Assembly (NCBI GenBank): GCA_040756575.1
Contig: JBFLYP010000005.1
Span: forward strand, 1-64,000
Source: DTYU01 sp040756575
GTDB taxonomy: Bacteria > Bacillota > Desulfotomaculia > Desulfotomaculales > Ammonificaceae
Reading direction: 5' to 3'
Length of the DNA stretch: 64,000 bases
Of this stretch, positions 7,835 to 17,186 are shown one piece after another; the stretch's first letter is position 1; each line of letters starts with the position of its first letter. The position numbers and the translations under genes were made by a program. The notes under the pieces were generated by a model. That model did not search any database and was not told the origin of the DNA. It worked only from the letters and a program-made list of their open reading frames with translations.

Positions 7835-10315
7835 TTAAGACAGGTCCTGATGCATACCCGCAAGGAGGGGGAAACGAATGGTGAAGCAGCTTCCCTTCCC
7901 GGGTTCGCTTTCTACAGAAACGGTACCGCCGTGAAGCTCGGTAAGTTTCTTTACCATAGCGAGGCCGAGTCCTGTACCGGGATAAGGGCGGGCCAGGGAG
8001 CTGTCTAACTGTTCAAAAGGCTTAAAAAGCCGCGGCATGTCCTCTCGCCGGATACCGATTCCGTTATCGCAAACCGAAACCGCCAGCACATTATCTACCT
8101 TTAGGGCTTCGACCTTTACCTTTCCTCCGTCCGGCGTAAACTTTAATGCATTTGACAGCAGATTAAATAATATCTGCTTGAACTTTCGCCCATCAAGCAG
8201 CCACTCCGTTACCCCATTAACCACAAGTTCGAGCTGGATTCCGTGCTTGGCTGCTTTTTCCCGAAAAAGGATCAATATACTCCTCAAGAAATTCTCGACG
8301 GGGATTTCTTCCAGGTGAAGCACCTCCTTCCCTGCTTCGATCTTTGCCAGGTCGAGAATATCGTTAATCAGAGCAAGGAGGTGCTCTCCACTCTCCATGA
8401 TGTCCTGTATATACTCCTTAGCCTTTTCGGGCATATTGGGTACCGTGTCGCTCAGCAGTACGTCGGAAAAACCAATAATGGTATTAAGGGGCGTCCGAAG
8501 CTCGTGGCTAACGGTAGCTAAAAATTCGCTCTTAAGCCGGTTCGCCCTCTCAAGCTCAAGGTTCATCTCCCGGAGCTCTTTAGTGCGTTCCGCCACCCGC
8601 CTTTCAAGGTCCCCCGCCATCGCCACCGCCTTCTCGTGAAGACGTGCGTTGGTGAAAGCCACACCGGCATGGGCGGCAAGCAGTCTCGTCGCCGCCTCAT
8701 CCGCTTCCGTAATCTCCTTCTCCCGGTTTCCGATGCACAATGCCCCTATCACCTGACCCTCGGAAAAAATGGGTACCCCGAAAAAGGATAGGATGCCCGG
8801 GCGTAGCGGTCCATTGGACCCGGCGGTAATTTCCATGCCCTGAGAGCGAACGATGTGACCTGACCTCAAGATCTCTTCTGCAATACCCTTCTCACCCGGT
8901 CTCCCAAGCACTTCGCACTTCTGCGTTCCCTCCCCGGCCGCAAAGAACTCTGTACCCTGGGAAGAGATCAGGTGCAGGCAGGCACAGTCCGCATTAACAA
9001 TGTTTATGAGCGAATGAATCAGCTTGTCCAAAGTTACAGATGCAGAAAGATTGCAGGTCACGTCAGCCGCCGCCTGGCCCGCCGCTTCCAAGAGCCGAGC
9101 CTTCTTTTCTTCCTCACGGCTCTTGCTTTCCCTTAACGCCGCAATCATCGCATTAAAGCTCCGGTAAAGACCGCCGATCTCGTCCCTGCCCGGCATCGGC
9201 CCGGCGTCCCTCGAAAGGTCGCCTTTAGCGACCCGGTCTGCAACCATTGCCAGGTTTAAAACCGGCCTGGTCACCGCACCGGCCAGAAGGCTCACCATAA
9301 ACAGCGAAACAAGGAAAACACCTACACCTGTGGCAAGAAAAGGTGTCGCCACCCCTGTAACGCCGTTCAGGACATATTCCCGGGGGATGCGGTAAGCCAT
9401 GATGAAGTACCGCTCATTGCGGGGCCGGTCGAAATAGATACGGGTGAAACCGTGCAGGTCGCGTGCGTCAGTAAAGTTATAGTATCCGTCTCCCGATTCT
9501 ACAAGCGCGCCGAGGCCCGGCACCACGTCGCGCAGGCTGCCGCCGGCAGCCGAACCGGCTGTTATTGAGCCCTTTTCGATCCTTGCCCAGTAAAATACAC
9601 GGCCATCCCGGTCCGCAAGGTAAACCCGAGCGTCCGGGATGCCGGCGGGAGACTGCCGGAGCATCATGCCGAAATCGGCGTCAATTAAAACTGCGCCGCG
9701 TACCGCGTACCCGATCATTACCGGAGCGGCGGCGCAAAGGGTCCGCCCGTCAGGTTCAGCCGCCGGGTGCGGATGGAGATCAGTTATGGCAACCACCCCC
9801 CTTTTTAGCCGCAGCGCTTCTTCAATACAGGAAGTGCCTTGCCAATCACGCTCTGAACGGAAACCGGCCAAAAACCCTTCGGTTGTGCGCTTCAACCGGG
9901 TTATCTCTTTCCTGTCGGAACCCACGAGTACGGCACTAACGATTTCGGGATAAGACTCTAAAAGGTTCTTTCCCGCCGTTAAAAAACGGGCGGACGTATC
10001 TTCCCGCCCCTCGCCTACAGGTGCATCTGCGTACACCGCCTGAGTTTCGGGTAAGGCGGCAATGACCGCTGCCAGCGTCCTCACGTTTTCGATCCGGTGT
10101 ACGATCGACCGGTGCGCCCACCATTCGATTTCGGCCCGCAGGCGTGCGGCACGTTCTTGCTCTAACATAATCCTGCTTTTCCGGTACGTGTTAAAACCAA
10201 GTATGAAAAAGGCGGTAAGCATTATTACGGTAACAACCGCCACTAATTTGGCCTTGATTCCAAAGTAGCGGGACAGGGAAGCCAAATCCTCAGCCCTTTC
10301 TCCCGACAGCATCAA
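7835..10315 (-). CDS. Membrane sensor histidine kinase (extracellular sensor–HAMP–GAF–HisKA–HATPase)
   Basis: An 826-residue kinase. Domains in order: a TM helix at about 23–45; an extracellular sensor at about 46–325, probably a double-Cache-like fold; a second TM (GVGVFLVSLFMVSLLAG); a HAMP domain with its DEIGGLYRSFNAM end; a GAF domain (about 415–560); HisKA with phosphoacceptor His in FLATVSHELRTPLN; and HATPase with NLLSNALKF, DNGIGI and GTGLGLAMVKKL boxes. It autophosphorylates and should pass phosphate to the two receivers encoded directly downstream. The ligand is unknown. The first Met is at 10315; ATGs two residues apart make the exact start uncertain by a codon. Confidence 0.94.
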   Translation of the reverse strand: MMLSGERAEDLASLSRYFGIKAKLVAVVTVIMLTAFFILGFNTYRKSRIMLEQERAARLRAEIEWWAHRSIVHRIENVRTLAAVIAALPETQAVYADAPVGEGREDTSARFLTAGKNLLESYPEIVSAVLVGSDRKEITRLKRTTEGFLAGFRSERDWQGTSCIEEALRLKRGVVAITDLHPHPAAEPDGRTLCAAAPVMIGYAVRGAVLIDADFGMMLRQSPAGIPDARVYLADRDGRVFYWARIEKGSITAGSAAGGSLRDVVPGLGALVESGDGYYNFTDARDLHGFTRIYFDRPRNERYFIMAYRIPREYVLNGVTGVATPFLATGVGVFLVSLFMVSLLAGAVTRPVLNLAMVADRVAKGDLSRDAGPMPGRDEIGGLYRSFNAMIAALRESKSREEEKKARLLEAAGQAAADVTCNLSASVTLDKLIHSLINIVNADCACLHLISSQGTEFFAAGEGTQKCEVLGRPGEKGIAEEILRSGHIVRSQGMEITAGSNGPLRPGILSFFGVPIFSEGQVIGALCIGNREKEITEADEAATRLLAAHAGVAFTNARLHEKAVAMAGDLERRVAERTKELREMNLELERANRLKSEFLATVSHELRTPLNTIIGFSDVLLSDTVPNMPEKAKEYIQDIMESGEHLLALINDILDLAKIEAGKEVLHLEEIPVENFLRSILILFREKAAKHGIQLELVVNGVTEWLLDGRKFKQILFNLLSNALKFTPDGGKVKVEALKVDNVLAVSVCDNGIGIRREDMPRLFKPFEQLDSSLARPYPGTGLGLAMVKKLTELHGGTVSVESEPGKGSCFTIRFPLLAGMHQDLS

Positions 10316-10366
10316 AAGTAATTTCGACTAAAAATGCTATTTTCCTCCTTTTTGCAAAACAGAAAC

Positions 10367-10392
10367 AATAAAAGCAGGGTTCCCCCTGCCCC
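10367..10392 (-). terminator. Terminator after the LysM–NlpC/P60 gene
   Basis: A minus-strand hairpin GCAGGG/CCCTGC with loop GGAA is followed by TTTTATTGTTT, 30 nt after the stop at 10421. Confidence 0.7.
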
Positions 10393-10420
10393 TTATTCAT
10401 TACCGGCCAATCTTTCGTTA

Positions 10421-11347
10421 TTATTTAGTTTTTAGCAGTCGCCGTGCGCTTACAAAGTGAGTGTCCCAGTAATGCTCCTTGAGCGAATCCATACGCACGC
10501 ATCCGCCCCGTGAACTGGCATGAATGAACCGGTCGTCCCCGCAATAAATCACGGCGTGGTCAATTCCGGAACCGCAGGTCTGAAAAAGCAAAATATCCCC
10601 TGGCGCTATCTCCCCGCGTTTCACCGCAATACCGCACGAATTCTGCGCCACCGCCGAATGGGGTAATTGGATGCCAAACCGTCCGAAGACATGCTTAGTG
10701 AAGCCGGAGCAATCAAATCCCGTAGCCGGGCTTTCTCCGGCCCAACGGTACCGGGTGCCGAGAAGGGAACGCGCATAGCTCAAAAGCTCTTGGACAACAT
10801 CACCGGAACGAGAAGGGACGGGTGAAGAGACGGCAGATGTAAAACGGGGGTTTGTCGCCGGGGTCGCGGTGCCTGCACCTCCCGGAATATTAAGGACCTG
10901 GCCCGGCTGCAACAGGTCGGACGACAGACCGTTGGCCTGTTTGATCGCCACGACGGTAACTCCGTACCGCCTGGCGATATGCCAGAGACAGTCGCCTTGT
11001 GCGACTTTGTGCTTGATACTCACCGATCTTGAAACCGGCAGAGCCGCGTACACTGTGTTTTTTCCGGGGATGTTAAGCACCTGCCCAGGGGTGATCAAAT
11101 CCGACCGGAGCCCATTCGCGCTGACGAGTGCATCAACCGTCACGCCGTGACGCCTGGCTATAAGCCACAGGCAGTCACCCTGCTTTACGGTGTAACGCAT
11201 ACCCGTTTCAGCATCTGCCGGGGGCAAAGCGATAGAGTGAAAACCCGCGGTGAAGAATACAAAACCGGTGAGGGAGACCATGGAGAGTTTTAAGGTCCAG
11301 CGCTTAAAAGGCAACGCCGAAAACTTACGGCGAAGAGACAAAATCAA
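10421..11347 (-). CDS. LysM–LysM–NlpC/P60 peptidoglycan endopeptidase
   Basis: A secreted cell-wall hydrolase of 308 residues. A signal anchor (about 18–38, LSMVSLTGFVFFTAGF) is followed by two LysM modules (YTVKQGDCLWLIARRHGV and HKVAQGDCLWHIARRYGV), each ending in a PGQVLNIPG strand. The C-terminal NlpC/P60 domain has catalytic Cys in GFDCSGFTKHV and His in IDHAVIYCGDD. Such enzymes cleave D-Glu to diamino acid bonds in stem peptides. Roles in vegetative growth and in sporulation/germination are both possible. The unusual Cys in both LysM motifs (GDCLW in place of GDTLW) is worth noting. Confidence 0.93.
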   Translation of the reverse strand: MILSLRRKFSALPFKRWTLKLSMVSLTGFVFFTAGFHSIALPPADAETGMRYTVKQGDCLWLIARRHGVTVDALVSANGLRSDLITPGQVLNIPGKNTVYAALPVSRSVSIKHKVAQGDCLWHIARRYGVTVVAIKQANGLSSDLLQPGQVLNIPGGAGTATPATNPRFTSAVSSPVPSRSGDVVQELLSYARSLLGTRYRWAGESPATGFDCSGFTKHVFGRFGIQLPHSAVAQNSCGIAVKRGEIAPGDILLFQTCGSGIDHAVIYCGDDRFIHASSRGGCVRMDSLKEHYWDTHFVSARRLLKTK

Positions 11348-11389
11348 TCAAATCACCTAAAACTTTTTATCTGCCGTACCACCTTCCAC

Positions 11390-12853
11390 TTACCTTCGAC
11401 GTTGGCGGGTTTTTTCCTTGTGGATAAAGTTTTTTTCTACAAATTGCAACTTCTTCTCTAAAACCGCTTCAAGCGCCTCGGGGTCGTTCGGCAACTCCCC
11501 CCCCTGAACCCGTCTGAGCAGATCTTCGATAACACTCCCGACCTGCGGCCCTTCACCTAAGTACCGTGCCACCGCCCTTCCACTGACGGCAAGATCAACA
11601 GGGTAAAAAGGAACGCGCGATACCACGTCACGCACTAATTCCCTTAGACGGACGTTCTCCGCCAAACGCTTCTCCGGCCCGACTTTTCCACCTTTGAGAT
11701 CCGCGTCGCGCAAGGTAAGAAGCTGCTCGACGCCTTCCGCCAATTCTCCCCTGTTTCTAAAATCGGCGGCCAAACGACGCAACCATTTGATCACCGAGGG
11801 TTCTTCCGGTGCCGGGAAAACCATGTGCCTTCGCACCAGCCATTCCACCCGGCGGGAGTAAACGGGAGGGACGCGGAGACGGTCGAGCACTTCTGCCGCC
11901 ATGGCAGCGCCGACCTGCTCGTGCCGGTGGTCCGACAATTCCCCGCGGCGGTTGAGAGCTCTGACGCCGGGCATCCCCTTCGCTATGTCATGCAGGAGCG
12001 CCGCCCACCGGAGTACGATTTCCTGCGGCACTTCCCGCACAACCAGCATGGTATGCTGCCACACGTCGCGCGAGTGGTAACGCGGGTTCTGCGGCACGCC
12101 GAAAAGCCGCGCCAACTCCGGGAGCACCGGCACCATTTCCTCTTTGCCCGTAACGCGGGACCGGCAGCGGGTCTCCAACAGCCCCGTCGCCCTCAAGAGT
12201 TCGAAACCCGTCTCCGGATGCGGGCTCAAGAGGATTCGTTCGAGCTCGTCTTTGACCCTCTCGACCGAGAGGCCGGCAACCCGGTGCCGGGTACGGGAGA
12301 TGGCCGCGAGGGTCAGGGGCTCGACCTCAAAACCGTATTCCGCTGCAAAACGGCAGGCGCGGAAGGCCCGCAGCGCGTCCTCGGCAAAGCGCTCGTCGGG
12401 GTTGCCCACCGCGCGCAGAACCCCCCGAGCCAAATCCCCTTTCCCGCCGTAGGGATCATACAGCCTCCCTTCGCTGTCAAGCGCCATCGCATTCACGGTA
12501 AAGTCCCGGCGGGCCAGGTCGTCCTCCAAAGCCCACAGGAAATCCACCTTTTCGGGACGGTGCGCGTCTTCGCCGTAAATCTCCGTCCGGAATGTGGCAA
12601 CTTCGATCGCCGTGCCGTCAATGAGAAATGAGATAACCCCGAAGGCAGCCCCCTTGAGAAAAGCGCGCAGTTTGTGAGTTTCCGCCAGGCGCAAAAGCGC
12701 TTCCGGACATGCATCGGTAGCTAAATCATACTCCCGCGGGGTGCGCCCTAAAAGGATGTCCCTCACCGCACCGCCGACAACGTATGCCTGGTACCCCGAT
12801 TCTTTTAAAAGCTGCAGGAGCTTTTCGACCGGCGGCGGAAACAGATTAATAAT
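11390..12853 (-). CDS. cca: CCA-adding tRNA nucleotidyltransferase with HD domain, probable ATT start
   Basis: Adds or repairs the 3' CCA of tRNAs. The nucleotidyltransferase core (VGGAVRDILLGR, YDLATDA, DFTVNAMAL, RAFRACRFAAEYGF) is followed by tRNA-binding helices and an HD-type domain (WAALLHDIAKG). The first common start in frame, GTG 12766, would delete the GG of VGGAVRD. The frame is open back to the rtcB stop without any ATG, GTG or TTG. AGGAGG at 12864–12859 lies 5 nt before ATT 12853 and 8 nt before ATT 12850, so initiation at an ATT, as in infC, is proposed; CTG 12844 is an alternative. The gene follows rtcB by about 70 nt, suggesting a tRNA/RNA-repair operon. Confidence 0.9.
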   Translation of the reverse strand: MINLFPPPVEKLLQLLKESGYQAYVVGGAVRDILLGRTPREYDLATDACPEALLRLAETHKLRAFLKGAAFGVISFLIDGTAIEVATFRTEIYGEDAHRPEKVDFLWALEDDLARRDFTVNAMALDSEGRLYDPYGGKGDLARGVLRAVGNPDERFAEDALRAFRACRFAAEYGFEVEPLTLAAISRTRHRVAGLSVERVKDELERILLSPHPETGFELLRATGLLETRCRSRVTGKEEMVPVLPELARLFGVPQNPRYHSRDVWQHTMLVVREVPQEIVLRWAALLHDIAKGMPGVRALNRRGELSDHRHEQVGAAMAAEVLDRLRVPPVYSRRVEWLVRRHMVFPAPEEPSVIKWLRRLAADFRNRGELAEGVEQLLTLRDADLKGGKVGPEKRLAENVRLRELVRDVVSRVPFYPVDLAVSGRAVARYLGEGPQVGSVIEDLLRRVQGGELPNDPEALEAVLEKKLQFVEKNFIHKEKTRQRRR

Positions 12854-12925
12854 AAAGTCCTCCTCACAAGCACCAGGATCAAATCTTTTTATAGCAGAGA
12901 AAACCTTCGGCTGGTACCCTTGACG

Positions 12926-14356
12926 TCAGTCCTTGCCCTTAATCACGGCCAGCGGCCGCATTCGGGCCACCTTTCGGGTTACGCCGACAGCGACCAGCGT
13001 ATCAACCACCTGCTCGATGTCCTTGTAAGCGAGCGGCGCTTCGTCTAATACATCCCGGTAATTTCTCGTGTTGTAAAGAACGTCTCCCATCGCCCGTTCA
13101 AACTCTTCCTGGGTAATGTTCTTTTCCGCAGCGGTGCGGGAAAGCACCCGTCCCGCCCCGTGGTTTACCGAGAAAAAAGTTTCCGCGGCCTTTTCCGTAC
13201 CCACCAAAACGTACGAGGCAGTGCCCATGCTGCCCGGAACCAGCGCGGGGTGACCGGTATCCCGGTAAACCGGGGGGTTGGCCGGATGGCCGGGGCACAG
13301 CGCCCGGGTAGCTCCCTTGCGGTGAACCAAAACCCGGCGGCCAAAGTGATTCTCCCACTTCGCAATATTATGCGCCACGTCGTAAACCAGCCGCATGCCG
13401 AGCTTTTCCGGGGAAGAGCCCAGTACCTCGCCAAAAGCCCGCATCACATCGGTCATAATTATCTGGCGGTTGGAAAAGGCATAGTTTACTGCGCAGGCCA
13501 TAGCCTTGTAGTAGTTCTGTCCGTCAGGCGAGTCGATGGGGGCGCACGCCAGGCCCCGGCTCGGTAGTTCGATCCCGTGTTTGGGTGCAGCCGATGCCAG
13601 GCGCCGCGTATATTCGGTGCAGATCTGGTGCCCGAAACCTCTACTGCCGGTATGGATCATCACCGTAACCTGCCCTTTAAAGAGGCCGAAGCGCTGGGCG
13701 AGCGCAGGTTCGAACGCGTCTGTCACCTCTTGAATCTCGATGAAATGATTGCCGCCGCCGAGGGTTCCAAGCTGTCCTGATCCCCGGCTGTATGCCTCCC
13801 GTGACACCGCGTTGATGTCGGCGCCGGGGAGGCATCCTCCTTCCTCGATATACTCCAGGTGCGCCGCAGTACCGAAGCCCGCGCTTATTACTGCTTCTAC
13901 ACCGCTATGGGCCACATCCTCGAATATTTTGGTCGTTATCCCCTTATGTTTCCCTTTCTTCCCGACTCCCGTCGGAACGTTCGCCTCAACGGCCTCCATC
14001 AGCCGTCGCAAGGTCGCTCTGTTCAGATCCCGCGCTTCAAGATCCGTCCGGATCAGCCGCACCCCGCAGTTGATATCCATCCCTACCGCACCCGCGGAAA
14101 TAACGCCGTCCTCGGCCACGGCCATGACCCCGCCGATGGGCAGGCCGAAACCCTCATGTATATCAGGCATCCCGATAACGGGCTCAACTACCCCCGGCAG
14201 GCAGGCTGCATGCATCAACTGTTCCAGGGATTTATCTTCCCGCAGTAGAGAAAACAGCCGCTCGTTGACGTAAACAACCGCGTCTACTCTCATTTTGCCC
14301 CGACGCAGCAGGCGATAGCGGTTGAGTCCGTCTCGTTTTAACTCCAAGGCTGTCAC
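12926..14356 (-). CDS. rtcB: RtcB-type RNA ligase
   Basis: A GTP/Mn-dependent ligase joining RNA 2',3'-cyclic phosphate or 3'-phosphate ends to 5'-OH ends. The 476 residues show MPDIHEGFGLPIGGV, the metal-binding DINCGVR, GGGNHFIEIQ, VMIHTGSRGFGHQ and the guanylylated His in VNHGAGR. The start is ATG with GGAGTGACAG upstream. In bacteria RtcB usually sits with RtcR/RtcA; here it is instead directly upstream of cca in the same frame, which points to tRNA or rRNA repair without the classical regulator. Confidence 0.95.
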   Translation of the reverse strand: MTALELKRDGLNRYRLLRRGKMRVDAVVYVNERLFSLLREDKSLEQLMHAACLPGVVEPVIGMPDIHEGFGLPIGGVMAVAEDGVISAGAVGMDINCGVRLIRTDLEARDLNRATLRRLMEAVEANVPTGVGKKGKHKGITTKIFEDVAHSGVEAVISAGFGTAAHLEYIEEGGCLPGADINAVSREAYSRGSGQLGTLGGGNHFIEIQEVTDAFEPALAQRFGLFKGQVTVMIHTGSRGFGHQICTEYTRRLASAAPKHGIELPSRGLACAPIDSPDGQNYYKAMACAVNYAFSNRQIIMTDVMRAFGEVLGSSPEKLGMRLVYDVAHNIAKWENHFGRRVLVHRKGATRALCPGHPANPPVYRDTGHPALVPGSMGTASYVLVGTEKAAETFFSVNHGAGRVLSRTAAEKNITQEEFERAMGDVLYNTRNYRDVLDEAPLAYKDIEQVVDTLVAVGVTRKVARMRPLAVIKGKD

Positions 14357-14490
14357 TCCTTTTCGGTCAGAATTCAGGAGCCAGAGTCAGAATTTTAGAA
14401 GATAAAGCCAAATAACACTCGGAACTGCGTCCAGTCCCAATATCAACGATTTCTTTTATTTTACCATTCTGAGCACTGAATTCTGGATTC

Positions 14491-15603
14491 TCAAAGATAC
14501 ACCCGCGGCACCCTTGCGCCGACGGCGCACACAACCTCGTAGTTTATCGTCCCCATCTTTTCTGCGATCTCCTCTACCGGCAGAGACGCAGCTCCCTGAC
14601 GTCCGAAAAGGACGACCTCGTCCCCCGCCGTTACGCTTTCCACCTGTGTAACGTCCACGATTATATGGTCCATACAGACGCGCCCCACCACAGGTGCCCG
14701 CTTCCCGCCGACCAAAACCTCGCCTTGCCCGGAAAGCAGCCGGCTGTAACCGTCCCCGTAGCCAACAGCCACCGTGGCCAAAACCGTTGGGCCGCTGGTC
14801 TTGTACGTCCAGCCGTAACTTACCGGGAAACCCGCCGCAACACGTTTGACCTGTGCCACCCGGGCCTTAAGACTCATTACGGGGTGTAACTCCGCTTTGC
14901 CAAAGGTGACCGGTGAAGGGTGAAGCCCGTACAGCATAATCCCCGGCCGCACCATATCGAAATGGCTCTCCGGCAGGCGCATAACCGCTGCGCTGTTGGC
15001 CGCGTGCTTGCAGGAAATTGTCAAGCCCTCCCTTTCAAGCTGCCGCGCAAAGTTCAAGAAGCGGTCGATCTGCCAGCGCACCGGGCTTTCGTCCGGGTCA
15101 TCGGCACATGCAAAGTGGGTGAAAAGCCCTTCCACCTTTACACCGGCAAGGTCGGCCACGGCCAGCGCCGCCTTCACTCCGGAAACGTCGCACGGAAGGC
15201 CGAGGCGCCCCATCCCGGTGTCCACCTTGATGTGAACCCGCAGGGATTTCCCTTCTCGCTGTGCCGCCCCGGCCAACACCTCCGCCGTGTGAAGGTCGTA
15301 CACCGTTACGTGGACGCCTGCAGACAAAATGGCCGGGCACTCGCCGGGGTCAACATACCCCAAAACCAAAATCGGCGCGGTTATCCCCTCACTCCGGAGT
15401 TCCAGCGCCTCCGTGCCGCGGGCTACGCCGAGCCAGTCCGCTCCCGCGGCAAGCAATGCCCGTGCGACCTCTGTCATGCCGTGCCCGTACGCGTTCGCCT
15501 TAACTACCGCCATAATTTTCCGCCGGCCCACCAGCCGCCGCACCTCGCGGAGGTTGTGCGCCAGCGCCCTTAAATCCACCTCAGCCCAGACCGGATGCCC
15601 CAT
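14491..15603 (-). CDS. alr: Alanine racemase
   Basis: A PLP enzyme interconverting L- and D-alanine for peptidoglycan. Residues 33–45 (VKANAYGHGMTEV) hold the PLP lysine. VKVDTGMGRLG and MVRPGIMLYGLHP are family signatures, and the catalytic Tyr is in FPVSYGWTYK. The length of 370 is standard. It overlaps the end of the NAD(P)HX-repair gene by 23 nt, which implies translational coupling within acpS–nnr–alr. Confidence 0.95.
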   Translation of the reverse strand: MGHPVWAEVDLRALAHNLREVRRLVGRRKIMAVVKANAYGHGMTEVARALLAAGADWLGVARGTEALELRSEGITAPILVLGYVDPGECPAILSAGVHVTVYDLHTAEVLAGAAQREGKSLRVHIKVDTGMGRLGLPCDVSGVKAALAVADLAGVKVEGLFTHFACADDPDESPVRWQIDRFLNFARQLEREGLTISCKHAANSAAVMRLPESHFDMVRPGIMLYGLHPSPVTFGKAELHPVMSLKARVAQVKRVAAGFPVSYGWTYKTSGPTVLATVAVGYGDGYSRLLSGQGEVLVGGKRAPVVGRVCMDHIIVDVTQVESVTAGDEVVLFGRQGAASLPVEEIAEKMGTINYEVVCAVGARVPRVYL

Positions 15604-17167
15604 TAATAACCTCCCTGTGATCCTCCAATTCCTTGCATGCCGCGGGCAGGGACTCGATCAAGTCGCCGGCGACCAGACCCATTTGCCCCTTCTCCCCCGC
15701 CGCAATGTCCCCGGCCCTGCCGTGAAGGTAAACCGCAGCCGCTGCAGCCCGGAAAAGGTCGTACCCCTGTGCCGCCAGGGCGGCGATCACACCAGTCAGC
15801 ACGTCGCCGCTGCCGCCGGTCGCCATGCCCGGATTCCCGGTGCTGTTAACCGCAGAAAACCCGTCGGGACTTGCAACCACCGTCCGGGCGCCTTTTAAAA
15901 CCACCACCGCCCCCCACTCGCGGGCCGTTTGTTCAGCGATGCCCACCCGGTCGGACTGCACCGCCGCCACGCTTACGTTAAGCAAGCGGGACATCTCCCC
16001 CGGGTGGGGGGTAACGATCAGGGGAGACTTTCGGCCGGCAAAAAGCTTTCCTTCTCCTGCAAAGGCATTCAGGCCGTCAGCGTCGAGAACCACCGGAATT
16101 TCCGCCGCGCTCACCAGTTCCCGCACCAGTGCCACTGTTTCCGGGTGCTGTGACATTCCTGGTCCTAAAGCCAGAACCGTACTCCGCCCAACAAGATCCA
16201 TTATCTCCGGATAGGCGGCCTTGCTCAAAGAACCCTCCGGTGTTTCCTGCAGGCCGTGGGTCATCACCTCGGTGAGCTTAGCCGCTGCTGTATCTTGAAG
16301 GCTTCGCGGCACACCGAGCGTAACCAGCCCGGCTCCGGCACGAAGGGCTGCAAAGGCGGCAAGGCAGGCCGCACCTATCATCCCCCGCGAGCCGCCGACC
16401 ACCAGAACCCGGCCGAAACTGCCTTTGTGCGCGGCGGCCGGCCTGGGTGAAATCCAGGAACCTACCAGCTCTTTTGTCAAAAGGTACCGCCCCGGCCCGG
16501 TCCTACCGGTAAGAGCCCGGGGGAGCGAAATATCCGCAACAGTCACTTCACCGGCGTACCCGGATCCGGGCTCAACGGCCAACCCCAGCTTCGGCAAGCC
16601 GAACGTTACGGTGAGATCTGCCCGTATACATTGCCCGTTGACCCTCCCGGTATCCGCCTCCAGCCCGGATGGCACGTCAACCGCTATTACAAGCTTACCT
16701 GCAGCGTTTACCGTTTCCACCGCTTTACTCAGGCGGTCGGCCATCCTTCCGCGAAAACCGGTGCCGTACAGGGCGTCAACTACCGCAGCAGACTGCATCA
16801 AAGCTATCTTGAGGAGCTGGAGACCGTTTGGGCTTACGAGACTGAAAACCTGCCGGCCGAGCCGTTCCCATATTTCGTAATTAACCCGCGCGTCACCGGT
16901 AAAATCTCCGGGTTCGCAAGCAAGAAAGACCTTGACTACCGCTCCATGCTGAAAAAGGTGGCGTGCGGCCGTCAGGCCGTCGCCGCCGTTGTTTCCCTTG
17001 CCGCAGAGAATAACCACCTTTTTCCCGGCAACCCCCCCTAACCTTTCCACAACCGCCTGGGCCACACTCCGGCCCGCGTTTTCCATCAACAACAGGCCGG
17101 GGATGCCGTACTCCTCGATCGCCCGCCGGTCAATCTCCCGCATTTCCTCAGCAGTAACCAGGCGCAA
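15581..17167 (-). CDS. nnr: Bifunctional NAD(P)HX epimerase / ADP-dependent dehydratase
   Basis: Repairs hydrated NADH and NADPH. The N-terminal YjeF_N/NAXE half (1–215; MENAGR, CGKGNNGGDG, VDVPSGLEADTG) is fused to a ribokinase-like NAXD half (about 235–510; VVGGSRGMIGA, LGPGMSQ, DADGLNAF, TPHPGEMSRL, GNPGMATGGSGDVLTG). It lies between acpS and alr, a common Firmicute arrangement. The 528-residue length is normal for the fusion. Confidence 0.95.
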   Translation of the reverse strand: MRLVTAEEMREIDRRAIEEYGIPGLLLMENAGRSVAQAVVERLGGVAGKKVVILCGKGNNGGDGLTAARHLFQHGAVVKVFLACEPGDFTGDARVNYEIWERLGRQVFSLVSPNGLQLLKIALMQSAAVVDALYGTGFRGRMADRLSKAVETVNAAGKLVIAVDVPSGLEADTGRVNGQCIRADLTVTFGLPKLGLAVEPGSGYAGEVTVADISLPRALTGRTGPGRYLLTKELVGSWISPRPAAAHKGSFGRVLVVGGSRGMIGAACLAAFAALRAGAGLVTLGVPRSLQDTAAAKLTEVMTHGLQETPEGSLSKAAYPEIMDLVGRSTVLALGPGMSQHPETVALVRELVSAAEIPVVLDADGLNAFAGEGKLFAGRKSPLIVTPHPGEMSRLLNVSVAAVQSDRVGIAEQTAREWGAVVVLKGARTVVASPDGFSAVNSTGNPGMATGGSGDVLTGVIAALAAQGYDLFRAAAAAVYLHGRAGDIAAGEKGQMGLVAGDLIESLPAACKELEDHREVINGASGLG

Positions 17168-17186
17168 GACAAATCACCGTCCCGAG

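Noticed and set aside
11825..12631. Long plus-strand ORF (268 codons) opposite cca
   Set aside because: It lies antisense to a clear cca gene, has no family motif, and has the Pro/His/Arg-rich look of a shadow frame.
14920..15573. Plus-strand ORF (217 codons) opposite alr
   Set aside because: Antisense shadow of the alanine racemase gene in GC-rich DNA.
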